Origin: JAJKIP01 sp040509055
GTDB taxonomy: Bacteria; Bacteroidota; Bacteroidia; Chitinophagales; Chitinophagaceae
Length of the DNA: 7,125 nt
Reading direction: 5' to 3'
Assembly (NCBI GenBank): GCA_040509055.1
Contig: JBEVLT010000151.1
Location: 1 to 7,125, forward strand
Both the position numbers and the translations under genes were made by a program. Each line of letters begins with the position of its first letter. Position 1 is the first letter of the stretch. This document shows, piece after piece, positions 1 to 6,848 of this stretch. The notes below the pieces were generated by a model. The model was not told where the DNA came from, did no database searches, and worked only from the letters and a program-made list of their open reading frames with translations.

Positions 1-43
1 GCCCTGACTTTAAACCTATTAAACCTTAAACTTTTGAAACTTC

Positions 44-1447
44 TCAGAGATGGATCGCTTCGCCATACGCCACCTCGATCGCTTCCTTGATGTTTTCGCT
101 GATGGTGGGGTGGGGGTGAATGCTGTCCAGCACTTCATGATACGTGGTTTCCAGCTTGCGGGCCACCACGGTCTCGGCGATCAGCTCCGTTACATTGTAA
201 CCGATCATGTGCGTGCCCAGCCATTCGCCGTATTTGGCATCGAAGATCACCTTGATAAAACCTTCGCTATGACCGGCGGCGGTGGCCTTGCCGGCAGCGC
301 TCAGCGGGAACTTGCCCACTTTGATCTCGTAGCCTGCTTCTTTGGCTTTCTTTTCCGTAAAGCCTACCGAAGCAATTTCGGGGTAGCAATAGGTACAGCC
401 CGGTACGTTGTTATAGTCCAGCGCTTCCGGCTGGTGATTGTATTTCTTTTCGTTGTAGCCGATGTTTTCCACGCAGATGATCCCTTCTTTGGATGCCACG
501 TGCGCCAATGCCTGGCCGGGCACGCAATCGCCGATGGCATAGATGCCCGGTACATTGGTCTGGTAATGCTTGTCTACCAGGATGCGCCCCTTATCGGTTT
601 TGATACCCAGCTCTTCCAGCCCGATGCCTTCGATATTGGCTGACACACCTACGGCGCTCAGCAGGATATCGGCTTCCAGCGTGATCTCGCCTTCGGCCGT
701 TTTTACTTTGGCCTTTACGCCGTCGCCGCTGGTATCCACTGCCGTTACTTCGCTGTTGGTAAGGATATCGATGCCCTGTTTCTTAAAATTCTTTGCCAGC
801 TCTTTGGAGATATCTTCGTCCTCCACCGGCACGATGGCCGGCAGGAACTCGACGATGGTCACTTTGGTGCCCATACTGTTGTAGAAATAGCCGAACTCCA
901 CGCCGATGGCGCCGCTGCCCACCACGATGATGGATTTGGGCTGCGATGGCAGGCTCATGGCTTCGCGGTAACCGATGATCTTTTTACCGTCCGGCTTCAT
1001 TGCCGGCAATTCGCGGCTGCGGCCGCCGGTGGCCACAATGATATGTTTGGCTTCTACGGTCTGTTTCTTCCCGTCCTTATCGGTCACTTCTACCTTTCCT
1101 TTGGCTACCAGCTTGCCAAACCCGGGAATAACTTCGATCTTGTTTTTCCGCATCAGGAACTGTACGCCCTTGCTCATTTTATCGGCTACGCCGCGGCTTC
1201 TTTTGATCACGGCCTCAAAGTTGGCCGTACCGCTGGCTTCGATACCGTATTCTTTGGCATGCTTGATATCTTCGTATACCTGGGCGCTTTTCAGCAGCGC
1301 TTTGGTGGGAATGCAACCCCAGTTGAGGCAGATACCGCCGAGGCTTTCTTTTTCTATGATCGCTGTCTTAAATCCTAGCTGGGAGGCACGGATTGCGGCC
1401 ACATAACCGCCTGGTCCGCTGCCGATAACCACTACATCGTATGCCAT
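44..1447 (-). CDS. lpdA: Dihydrolipoyl dehydrogenase (E3 component)
   Basis: This is a cytoplasmic FAD flavoenzyme that reoxidises the dihydrolipoyl groups of 2-oxoacid dehydrogenase complexes (pyruvate, 2-oxoglutarate, branched-chain) or the glycine cleavage system, passing electrons to NAD+. Its 467 residues are the normal family length. Visible landmarks, in order, are the FAD-binding GSGPGG at residues 9-14, the redox-active pair C40/C45 in GICLNWGCIPTK, the NAD-binding GSGAIG at 177-182, the second FAD contact YAIGDC (G306, D307), and the C-terminal dimer-interface motif HPHPTISE with the expected catalytic base H446 and partner E451. All key residues are present, so it should be active. 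The start at 1447 places the FAD motif at the usual distance from the N-terminus and lies about 40 bases from a good promoter. No Shine-Dalgarno sequence is seen, which is normal in Bacteroidota. No E1 or E2 genes are adjacent, so which complex it serves cannot be read from context. Confidence 0.97.
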   Translation of the reverse strand: MAYDVVVIGSGPGGYVAAIRASQLGFKTAIIEKESLGGICLNWGCIPTKALLKSAQVYEDIKHAKEYGIEASGTANFEAVIKRSRGVADKMSKGVQFLMRKNKIEVIPGFGKLVAKGKVEVTDKDGKKQTVEAKHIIVATGGRSRELPAMKPDGKKIIGYREAMSLPSQPKSIIVVGSGAIGVEFGYFYNSMGTKVTIVEFLPAIVPVEDEDISKELAKNFKKQGIDILTNSEVTAVDTSGDGVKAKVKTAEGEITLEADILLSAVGVSANIEGIGLEELGIKTDKGRILVDKHYQTNVPGIYAIGDCVPGQALAHVASKEGIICVENIGYNEKKYNHQPEALDYNNVPGCTYCYPEIASVGFTEKKAKEAGYEIKVGKFPLSAAGKATAAGHSEGFIKVIFDAKYGEWLGTHMIGYNVTELIAETVVARKLETTYHEVLDSIHPHPTISENIKEAIEVAYGEAIHL

Positions 1448-1493
1448 GTTGGGTAGATTGATTTGATAAGTAATAAGTTGATGTAACGAGGTG

Positions 1494-1527
1494 CGAAGTT
1501 ATTCGAAAACAGGCAATCAGTCAAAAA
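1494..1527 (-). promoter_or_regulatory. Bacteroidota-type promoter of lpdA
   Basis: Read on the minus strand, TTTTTG (1527-1522) is followed after 20 bases by TAACTTCG (1501-1494). This fits the Bacteroidota housekeeping pattern TTG-N(17-23)-TAnnTTTG with one mismatch in the -7 element. The expected transcription start would leave a leader of roughly 40 bases before the lpdA start at 1447. It lies in the 143-base gap between the DUF1624 gene and lpdA, so lpdA is probably transcribed on its own. Confidence 0.65.
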
Positions 1528-1590
1528 GCGGCCAAAGACCTTGCAGGCTGCCTGTCTCCGGTAAACGGGTTGCGGAAAGACGGGTGTTGA

Positions 1591-2775
1591 CTACACATAG
1601 CGCAGCCACCACTGCCCGTGCGCCTGCTTGTAATGCTGAAACCAACGGCAGGGCACATACAGTACCGCCACCACGCCGGTCCAGACGGCATAAACCACCC
1701 CCAGCCCGAAGCCAAAGCCGGCCGGGCGGAACAGGAAGGGTGATTGCGGGTCCGCGATTTGTGCCGGGCTGTGGCCGGTAGCAAAGAAGACGAGTACCAG
1801 CAGGAGATGCAACAGGTAAAAGTGGACAACAAAATAAAAGAACGGCACGCGGCCATATACCGACACCACAGCGTTCCAGCGGCCGCGTAGCTGTTCAAGG
1901 CATGCCAGCAACAGGCAGGCAGGCCCCAGCGTCATGCACAGGTATTGCAGCGAGGGCGGGTATTTGCTGGTGTTTAAAAAGGTCAGCAGGTTGTAGCGGA
2001 AGCCATCACCTTTTACCCAGGGTACCGGGTTGCCGTATACGCTTATAAAACGAAGCGCAACAAATAAAAGCACCAGCACGCTGCCGGTGATAAGCAGCAG
2101 TCGTCTCCGCCGGGTAGGCGGGAAATCCATATGAAACCAGCGGCCGATACTGTAGCCCAGCAGCATCACGCCGGTCCAGGGCAGGATGGCGTAAAAAACG
2201 CCGATGACATGGTTATCGCCCAGCGGGATGATGAAACCGCGGGCCCGGAAAAACAGGTTCCACAGGGTGCCGGCTACCCCTGCAGGCGGCAGGGCGAAGT
2301 GATCAAGTATATTGTGACCCAGGAACAATACCAGTCCCGCCACCAGGATCAGCCGCGCAGACAGGAGGAGCAGAATGCCCAGCACCACCATGCTCCAGCC
2401 GATGGCCCAGATGACCTGCAGGAAAATGACGTTGAACAGCGGGTTGAAGGTAAGCGCGAACGTAACGATCGTTATTTCCGCCAGTACCAGCCATAGCCCT
2501 CTTTTGATCAGGAAAACAGCTGCTTCCCTGCGTGTTTTCTTCAGCCCGGAGAGGTAAGCGGATATGCCGGACAGGAACAGGAAGACGGGTGCGCAGAAAT
2601 GCGTGATCCAGCGGGTAAAATAAAGCGGCAGAGTGGTAGTGTCCGGGTTCAGCGGGTCGGCCGTCAGCGCAGTGGAATGAAAAAAATCACGGGTATGATC
2701 CAGCGCCATGATGATCATGATCAACCCGCGCAGTATGTCGACAGCCGCTACCCGGCTGACCGTTGAGTTTTGCAT
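1591..2775 (-). CDS. DUF1624 / heparan-alpha-glucosaminide N-acetyltransferase-like membrane protein
   Basis: This 394-residue polytopic inner-membrane protein has many hydrophobic segments, for example near residues 13-25, 60-76, 105-150, 192-210, 227-243, 280-292, 311-331 and 355-375. The N-terminal signature AVDILRG (11-17), ALDHTRDFFH (24-33) and RWITHFCAPVFLFLSG (55-70) is typical of the bacterial DUF1624 branch of the HGSNAT-like family, and H27 and H59 are conserved-looking polar residues within it. Later family-like blocks are FLNTSKYPPSLQYL (267-279), GRVPFFYFVVHFYLLH (308-323) and the positively charged C-terminal tail beginning CRWFQHYK. The eukaryotic relative moves an acetyl group across a membrane onto a sugar amine. 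Bacterial members are mostly uncharacterised and a transmembrane acyl transfer to a glycan is only an inference. The start at 2775 places the first signature at the usual position. The gene is divergent from the M1 peptidase gene and has no partner gene that would reveal a substrate. Confidence 0.88.
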   Translation of the reverse strand: MQNSTVSRVAAVDILRGLIMIIMALDHTRDFFHSTALTADPLNPDTTTLPLYFTRWITHFCAPVFLFLSGISAYLSGLKKTRREAAVFLIKRGLWLVLAEITIVTFALTFNPLFNVIFLQVIWAIGWSMVVLGILLLLSARLILVAGLVLFLGHNILDHFALPPAGVAGTLWNLFFRARGFIIPLGDNHVIGVFYAILPWTGVMLLGYSIGRWFHMDFPPTRRRRLLLITGSVLVLLFVALRFISVYGNPVPWVKGDGFRYNLLTFLNTSKYPPSLQYLCMTLGPACLLLACLEQLRGRWNAVVSVYGRVPFFYFVVHFYLLHLLLVLVFFATGHSPAQIADPQSPFLFRPAGFGFGLGVVYAVWTGVVAVLYVPCRWFQHYKQAHGQWWLRYV

Positions 2776-2878
2776 GGTGGTATGTTTAGCAGGTACGAAC
2801 CCGACCCGGCGATATGCTATCTTCGCTGCACATGCGCCGCGGCGAATTCCTAAATTACAATTTCATCAATCTTTTGCT
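2776..2878. promoter_or_regulatory. Divergent promoter region, DUF1624 gene / M1 peptidase gene
   Basis: These 103 bases must contain the promoters of both divergent genes. On the plus strand TATCTTCG at 2818-2825 matches the Bacteroidota -7 element TAnnTTTG with one mismatch, would give a leader of about 47 bases before the M1 start, and closely resembles the lpdA element TAACTTCG. I see no convincing TTG about 20 bases upstream of it. On the minus strand TAATTTAG (about 2860-2853) is a weaker -7 candidate, again without a clear -33. No Shine-Dalgarno sequence precedes either start. Confidence 0.45.
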
Positions 2879-4741
2879 ATGCGTTGCCTACTATTTTTTT
2901 GTGCACTGACAGGGATACTGGATGCAGTGGCCCAGCCTTCATTGCCCACGCCCCGCAATATAGCAGCGGCCTATACCAGGGGCACACGCTCGCCGGACGG
3001 GCGGCCCGGGAAGAACTATTGGCAGAACACAGCGCGCTACGACCTGGAGATACAATATGATCCGGCTACCCGCCTGCTGACGGGTGTGGCGAATATCGAG
3101 TACGTCAACAACAGCCCCGATACGCTGCGGCAGGTATGGTTCAAATTGTATCCCAACCTGTATAAAAGCGGCACGCCGCGCCAGGCCAAAATAAGCCCGG
3201 CAGATATTAATGAAGGCGTCAGCATCGACTCGCTGCAGGTGAACGGAGGAACGCTTGCCGCCTCCCGGCTGGCTATCGACGGTACCAATGCCATGTTGGG
3301 GCGCCAGGCCATTGCCCCCGGTCAAATGATCAGCTTCAGGATCGCCTATCATTATACGGTCAACAAAGGTTCGCATATCCGAACCGGGGAGATAGAAACG
3401 GGCGCGGCGTTCATCGCTTATTTCTTCCCGCGCATCGCGGTGTATGACGATGTGGATGGCTGGAATACCTACCCCTACAATGGCTCGCAGGAGTTCTACA
3501 ACGATTTTTGCAGTTTCAGGGCGGCCGTTACGGTGCCCGAAGGCTTCGTGGTATGGGCTACCGGCGACCTGCAGAATGGCGCCGGCGTATTATCGCCCGC
3601 CATTTATCGCCGTTTGCAGCAGGCGGAGCAGGGGGACGACGTGATCGACGTGATCGACAGCGCCGACCTGGCTGCCGGACATCTCACCTCCGAAGGCAAA
3701 GGGCAAAACACCTGGCGGTTCAGTGCCAACAACGTGACCGACTTTGTCTTTGCGCTCAGCGATCACTATCTCTGGAAATCCACCAGCCTGGTGGTAGATC
3801 CACGTACCCGCCGAAGGACCCGGGTGGATGCCGTGTTTAATCCCAAACACCGCGATTATTACCAGGTGGTACACGATGCGCGTAAAACCGTGGAAGCTAT
3901 GAGCTATGTGTTCCCGGCCTGGCCATACCCGTATGCGCACGAAACGGTTTTCGATGGGCTGGACCAGATGGAATATCCCATGATGGTAAATGATAACCCG
4001 GTAGAGGACCGCCATGAAAGCATCGAGCTCACCGATCACGAAATATTCCATACCATGTTCCCTTTTTACATGGGGATCAACGAGACCAAGTATGCCTGGA
4101 TGGACGAAGGATGGGCTACGCTGGGCGAATGGCTGATCTCGCCGCTGATCGACAGCACTATCGTGGATGAATACGGCGTGGTGCCATACGCCCGCTCTGC
4201 CGGTATGGAAACGGACCTGCCGATCGCCACACCCAGCACCGAACTGTTTCGCGGGTATTTTACCAACTCTTATCCCAAACCCGCCATGGGGTATCTGTAC
4301 GTCCGCGATTACCTGGGCGACTCCCTGTTTACCAAAGCCCTTCATCATTACATCACGCAATGGAACGGCAAGCATCCCCTGCCCAATGACTTTTTTTACA
4401 GCATGAACGAAGGCGCGGGTAAAAACCTGAACTGGTTCTGGCAAAAATGGTTTTTCGACGATGGTTACCCTGACCTGGCGATCAGTTCGGTGAAGACGCA
4501 GGGCCGCAAAACGGCGGTGACCGTTACCGCAAAAGGCAGCAAGCCGGTACCCGTCGACCTGTCGGTATATTATGCGGATGGCACTATACAGCAACTACAC
4601 CGGAACATCGGCGTATGGGAACAGGGCGCCAAAAGCATCGTGATCGAATTTGTCCCCGCCGGCAAGGTGAGCAAACTGTTATTGTCTGATCCGCATACGC
4701 CGGACAGCAACCCGAAGGACAATGTATACGAGGTGAAATAA
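2879..4741 (+). CDS. Secreted M1-family zinc metallopeptidase
   Basis: This 620-residue exported peptidase belongs to the gluzincin M1 (aminopeptidase N / leukotriene A4 hydrolase) family. The chosen ATG at 2879 begins a short signal peptide (charged MR, hydrophobic LLFFCALTGIL, likely cleavage after AVA at residue 18). The same frame is open upstream to 2708, but that extension overlaps the divergent gene and contains the promoter. An N-terminal beta-sandwich domain (about 45-230) precedes the catalytic domain. The zinc site is HEIFH at 387-391 with the third ligand E410, that is HExxH-X18-E, followed by GWA. The substrate-binding motif GxMEN appears as DQMEYP with M364 and E365. Y465 in SYPKPAMGY is a plausible transition-state tyrosine. 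All catalytic residues are present, so it should be active on peptides in the periplasm or at the cell surface; exopeptidase rather than other activity is inferred. A DUF4932-like gene follows after 102 bases, and a decayed copy of this gene's 3' end lies beyond that one. Confidence 0.93.
   Translation: MRCLLFFCALTGILDAVAQPSLPTPRNIAAAYTRGTRSPDGRPGKNYWQNTARYDLEIQYDPATRLLTGVANIEYVNNSPDTLRQVWFKLYPNLYKSGTPRQAKISPADINEGVSIDSLQVNGGTLAASRLAIDGTNAMLGRQAIAPGQMISFRIAYHYTVNKGSHIRTGEIETGAAFIAYFFPRIAVYDDVDGWNTYPYNGSQEFYNDFCSFRAAVTVPEGFVVWATGDLQNGAGVLSPAIYRRLQQAEQGDDVIDVIDSADLAAGHLTSEGKGQNTWRFSANNVTDFVFALSDHYLWKSTSLVVDPRTRRRTRVDAVFNPKHRDYYQVVHDARKTVEAMSYVFPAWPYPYAHETVFDGLDQMEYPMMVNDNPVEDRHESIELTDHEIFHTMFPFYMGINETKYAWMDEGWATLGEWLISPLIDSTIVDEYGVVPYARSAGMETDLPIATPSTELFRGYFTNSYPKPAMGYLYVRDYLGDSLFTKALHHYITQWNGKHPLPNDFFYSMNEGAGKNLNWFWQKWFFDDGYPDLAISSVKTQGRKTAVTVTAKGSKPVPVDLSVYYADGTIQQLHRNIGVWEQGAKSIVIEFVPAGKVSKLLLSDPHTPDSNPKDNVYEVK
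4675..4693 (+). repeat. Direct repeat copy 1, inside the M1 gene 3' end
   Basis: The 19-base sequence ACTGTTATTGTCTGATCCG encodes part of the C-terminal LLLSDP stretch of the M1 peptidase. It recurs exactly at 6286-6304, 1611 bases downstream and in the same orientation, as the core of a longer diverged repeat (about 4658-4759 against 6269-6367). The two copies bracket the DUF4932-like gene. Confidence 0.9.
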
Positions 4742-4843
4742 GCAGGGCGGCTGCATACGATTTGCCTGTTTTGGCCGTTAATATGGACATCCCCGGTAAT
4801 GCAATAGTGCCATAAACTCCGGGTATAACCAATACGAACTGCC

Positions 4844-6247
4844 GTGAAAAAGCATGTCCTGTTTATCCTGTTTGCCGTATCGTACTGTCAGTATGGTACC
4901 GGCCAAAGCATCGAGCAGCCGTATCCAAAAACGATAACCCTGCCTGCCGATAGTTTTTACGTTCGCTTTTCCAATTCGCCCCGGCTCATCCCGATGAGAA
5001 TCACTGCAGATACCATCGACATGGGTACCGACGGAACACCCGGGATGTCTTTAACCATTTATACAGGAACCGACTCGGTCATCATTCCCCATACCAACTT
5101 TCCGTACTGGCTCGTCTATTATGTGCCGTTGCAATCGCCCAGGGGCAAAAGCGTGTACCGGCTGCACTTCAACGGAGTGGCCGCCTGGTTCCCTCCCGAC
5201 TATATCCGCCAGCATAAAGGAAACGTGCAGGTGGAGATACCCGAGGTATATGAACTGGCCAACATTCTGTGGACGCTTTCTCCTTCCGGGCAGCGGGCTG
5301 TGGACCTGGTGCGCGAAGGCGATTATTACAGGCAGGTATCCGGTTATTTTAAACCCTATATGAATCACCCGGTTTTCAAAAAACTGGATTTCCCGGACAG
5401 TGTTTATGCTAAGTACTATTACGATTTCAGGGAGAATAGCTTTGCTTTCAGGTTTAAAGGCGATGAGCTGGTATCGGAAGGGCCTTATTATTATGTGATG
5501 GGGGATGACTGGGACAACTACGGCAGCCTGTTTCGCCGGTTGTTGCCACTTATTGCAGATTTTGCAAAGCAATCGAAGTTCAGGGAGTTTTACAAAAACA
5601 ACCAGCCTTTCTATGCCCGGCAGGTGCAGCGGCAGAGAGCGCTAATGCCGGTACGCAACATGTGGACCTGGCTGGAGCAGCAATTCCCGGCCCGTAAGTA
5701 CCAATCGTATAAAGTGGTGTTTTCTCCGCTGATCGGCGGCTCGCACAGCACCCAGCAGTTTTCTACGTACAACAGTCCGGAAATTTTCAGAGAGGTGGTC
5801 ATGTTTGTTTGCGGTCCGGGCCGCTATGACCAGGACAGCCTGACAGAAAAGCAAAAAGAAGGATTGCTGTCCGGTATCGTGTTTACAGAGATCGATCATA
5901 ACTACGTAAATCCTGTTACCAATAAATATGCGGCTTCTGTGGACAGTATCTTTTCCAATCGCGCCCTGTGGGCAGGAAATAATACCGGCTGGTACAATAA
6001 TCCCGTTGCCGTCTTCAACGAGTACATGACACACGCCGTATTCTGCCTGTGGGTGCTGGATCAATACGACAAAAGTACCGCCGACTTCGTGATCGGTAAA
6101 CGGGAATCGCTGATGACAGACCGCCGGCAATTTATCCGCTTCCGGGAGTTTAACCGGGCACTGATCGGGCTGCGGCAAACAAACCCGGGCCATCCCGTGG
6201 CCGACCTGTATCCTGCTATAGTGAACTGGTGCCGGACAGTGCAGTAG
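4844..6247 (+). CDS. Exported DUF4932-like protein with degenerate zincin motif
   Basis: This 467-residue protein starts with GTG. An in-frame stop at 4826-4828 rules out an upstream start, and the GTG opens a good signal peptide (MKKHVLFILFAVSYC, likely cleavage near GTG|Q at residue 20). The mature protein begins with a beta-rich region, then EVYELANILWTLS, an aromatic-rich middle, IGGSHSTQQFS, and VFTEIDHNYVNP. This order resembles the Bacteroidota DUF4932 family as I remember it, whose members carry a HExxH-like motif followed by a conserved VN; I cannot run the profile search. Here the motif reads T348-E349-I-D-H352, so the first zinc-binding histidine is replaced by threonine. NEYMTHAVF, with E393 and H397, follows about 40 residues later and could supply further ligands. 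It may be an unusual metalloprotease, an inactive relative or a binding protein. A weak Cys-containing SYCQ is not a proper lipobox. It is probably expressed with the upstream M1 peptidase; no clear promoter or terminator is seen in the 102-base gap. Confidence 0.8.
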   Translation: MKKHVLFILFAVSYCQYGTGQSIEQPYPKTITLPADSFYVRFSNSPRLIPMRITADTIDMGTDGTPGMSLTIYTGTDSVIIPHTNFPYWLVYYVPLQSPRGKSVYRLHFNGVAAWFPPDYIRQHKGNVQVEIPEVYELANILWTLSPSGQRAVDLVREGDYYRQVSGYFKPYMNHPVFKKLDFPDSVYAKYYYDFRENSFAFRFKGDELVSEGPYYYVMGDDWDNYGSLFRRLLPLIADFAKQSKFREFYKNNQPFYARQVQRQRALMPVRNMWTWLEQQFPARKYQSYKVVFSPLIGGSHSTQQFSTYNSPEIFREVVMFVCGPGRYDQDSLTEKQKEGLLSGIVFTEIDHNYVNPVTNKYAASVDSIFSNRALWAGNNTGWYNNPVAVFNEYMTHAVFCLWVLDQYDKSTADFVIGKRESLMTDRRQFIRFREFNRALIGLRQTNPGHPVADLYPAIVNWCRTVQ

Positions 6248-6268
6248 CCGCAGGACATGCACTGGTCT

Positions 6269-6367
6269 ACCGGTAAGGTTATCAGACTGTTATTGTCTGA
6301 TCCGTATCATGACTGACCACAACATGAAGGATAATGTTTACGGGGTAAAAACAGGGCTGGTTGTACG
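6269..6367 (+). pseudogene. Decayed copy of the M1 peptidase gene 3' end
   Basis: Starting 21 bases after the DUF4932-like stop codon, this stretch aligns with the last 84 bases of the M1 gene and about 18 bases beyond its stop (4658-4759), at roughly 70 percent identity by hand. It includes a perfect 19-base match (6286-6304). In frame it reads TGKVIRLLLSDPYHD and then a TGA at 6314-6316; the M1 protein has AGKVSKLLLSDPH at the same place. A one-base insertion shifts the frame, after which MKDNVYGVK matches the M1 terminus KDNVYEVK, and the original stop is lost. Nothing resembling the rest of an M1 gene precedes it. It is therefore a non-coding remnant of a second M1 gene or of a partial duplication. 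Confidence 0.8.
6286..6304 (+). repeat. Direct repeat copy 2, in the M1-tail remnant
   Basis: This is the exact second copy of ACTGTTATTGTCTGATCCG, also present at 4675-4693 in the M1 peptidase gene, and lies downstream of the DUF4932-like gene. Confidence 0.9.
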
Positions 6368-6388
6368 GCCGGCAAATCGAAATATACT

Positions 6389-6416
6389 CCGGCTACGTAT
6401 TTATACGTAGTCCCGG
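6389..6416 (+). terminator. Strong hairpin, candidate terminator or protein-binding palindrome
   Basis: A perfect 8-base inverted repeat, CTACGTAT and ATACGTAG separated by TT (6393-6410), is enclosed by CCGG (6389-6392) and CCGG (6413-6416), which also pair if two bases are bulged. The result is a stem of up to 12 pairs, with the central pairs opening to form the loop. It lies 142 bases after the DUF4932-like stop and before the promoter of the next gene, a suitable place for a terminator. No T-run follows, however, so a rho-independent terminator is not proven. The near-perfect dyad could equally be a regulator's binding site. Confidence 0.4.
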
Positions 6417-6440
6417 CGCTGTTAAAAGGTAGTTGTACTG

Positions 6441-6470
6441 TTGCCAATTGGAAGGTTGGACCCTATTTTG
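6441..6470 (+). promoter_or_regulatory. Candidate promoter of the small exported protein gene
   Basis: TTG at 6441-6443 is followed after 20 bases by TATTTTG (6464-6470), close to the Bacteroidota -7 element TAnnTTTG but one base short. It would leave a leader of about 25 to 30 bases before the ATG at 6502. An 8-base palindrome, CCAATTGG (6444-6451), overlaps the spacer and may be chance. Confidence 0.4.
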
Positions 6471-6501
6471 CGTACCTATTCTCTGCTAAACGCTATCCCA
6501 C

Positions 6502-6816
6502 ATGATCAGACACAGGTTACAAACCGCACTTTACATTGTTTCTATCGTATCGCTGCCCATCCTTCTTGTTGCATTTGCCCTGAAAGGGCCGGGGATGGAG
6601 GCCCGCGCTGTAAACGGGGCTGCAACCCAGGCGCCGGTTGACAGCTTTACCGTGGCCATCAACGGCAGCACGGTGGCCCGCGCACCTGTTCCTTCATCGC
6701 CTGAAAGTGAAGTGCTTGTTTTTAACTACGATGACAGCCTGTACACCCTCACCATTCACTCCAAAGGAGATGCCGGCCGGATTTTACACCCTGTGCATGT
6801 GCCCGGACGGGAATGA
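6502..6816 (+). CDS. Small exported or membrane-anchored protein of unknown function
   Basis: I do not recognise this 104-residue protein. Residues 2-6 are basic (IRHRL), and residues 8-27 form one strongly hydrophobic segment that could be an uncleaved anchor or a signal peptide. The rest, including VDSFTVAINGSTVA (about 46-59) and LVFNYDDSLYTLTIHSKGD (about 72-90), has the alternating pattern of a small beta-strand domain and would lie outside the cytoplasm. The ATG at 6502 is the first in frame and sits a suitable distance behind a candidate promoter. The C-terminus HPVHVPGRE loses the strand-like pattern, whereas the +1 frame over the same bases reads PAGFYTLCMCPDGNER and ends at TAA 6821-6823. 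A recent one-base loss near 6770-6780 is therefore possible. It converges on the HTH gene and shows no functional link to it. Confidence 0.6.
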   Translation: MIRHRLQTALYIVSIVSLPILLVAFALKGPGMEARAVNGAATQAPVDSFTVAINGSTVARAPVPSSPESEVLVFNYDDSLYTLTIHSKGDAGRILHPVHVPGRE

Positions 6817-6848
6817 ACGATAAAGCCTGATTTTAACTTCCGGGATGA

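Noticed and set aside
50..643. Plus-strand open frames of up to 197 residues within lpdA
   Set aside because: They are antisense shadows of a complete, highly conserved lpdA.
1542..1552. CAGGC-T-GCCTG palindrome downstream of the DUF1624 gene
   Set aside because: The loop is too small for a real hairpin, no T-run follows, and an 11-base palindrome is easily chance.
2708..2878. 57-residue N-terminal extension of the M1 peptidase open frame
   Set aside because: It overlaps the divergent DUF1624 gene, covers the promoter region, and would bury the clear signal peptide that begins at 2879.
3962..3976. DQMEYP instead of the textbook GAMEN as a sign of an inactive M1 enzyme
   Set aside because: The M-E core is kept, and MEYP-type variants are, as I recall, usual in Bacteroidota M1 peptidases. 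The zinc site is intact.
3590..4594. 334-residue open frame on the minus strand inside the M1 gene
   Set aside because: It is antisense to a well-supported gene, its protein is rich in H, R, G and V without any domain pattern, and it reflects codon bias of the plus-strand gene.
4742..4843. Terminator or promoter between the M1 and DUF4932-like genes
   Set aside because: The only pairing is a weak 5-base CCCGG/CCGGG with a long loop and no T-run. TAATAT near 4780 has no partner element at a suitable distance.
5642..6262. 206-residue minus-strand open frame across the DUF4932-like gene
   Set aside because: It is antisense to the coding strand, with no recognisable motif or promoter.
6441..6641. 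66-residue plus-strand open frame overlapping the small exported protein
   Set aside because: It starts in the promoter region and its protein has no signal peptide or domain pattern. The 6502 frame has both a hydrophobic N-terminus and a better-placed promoter.
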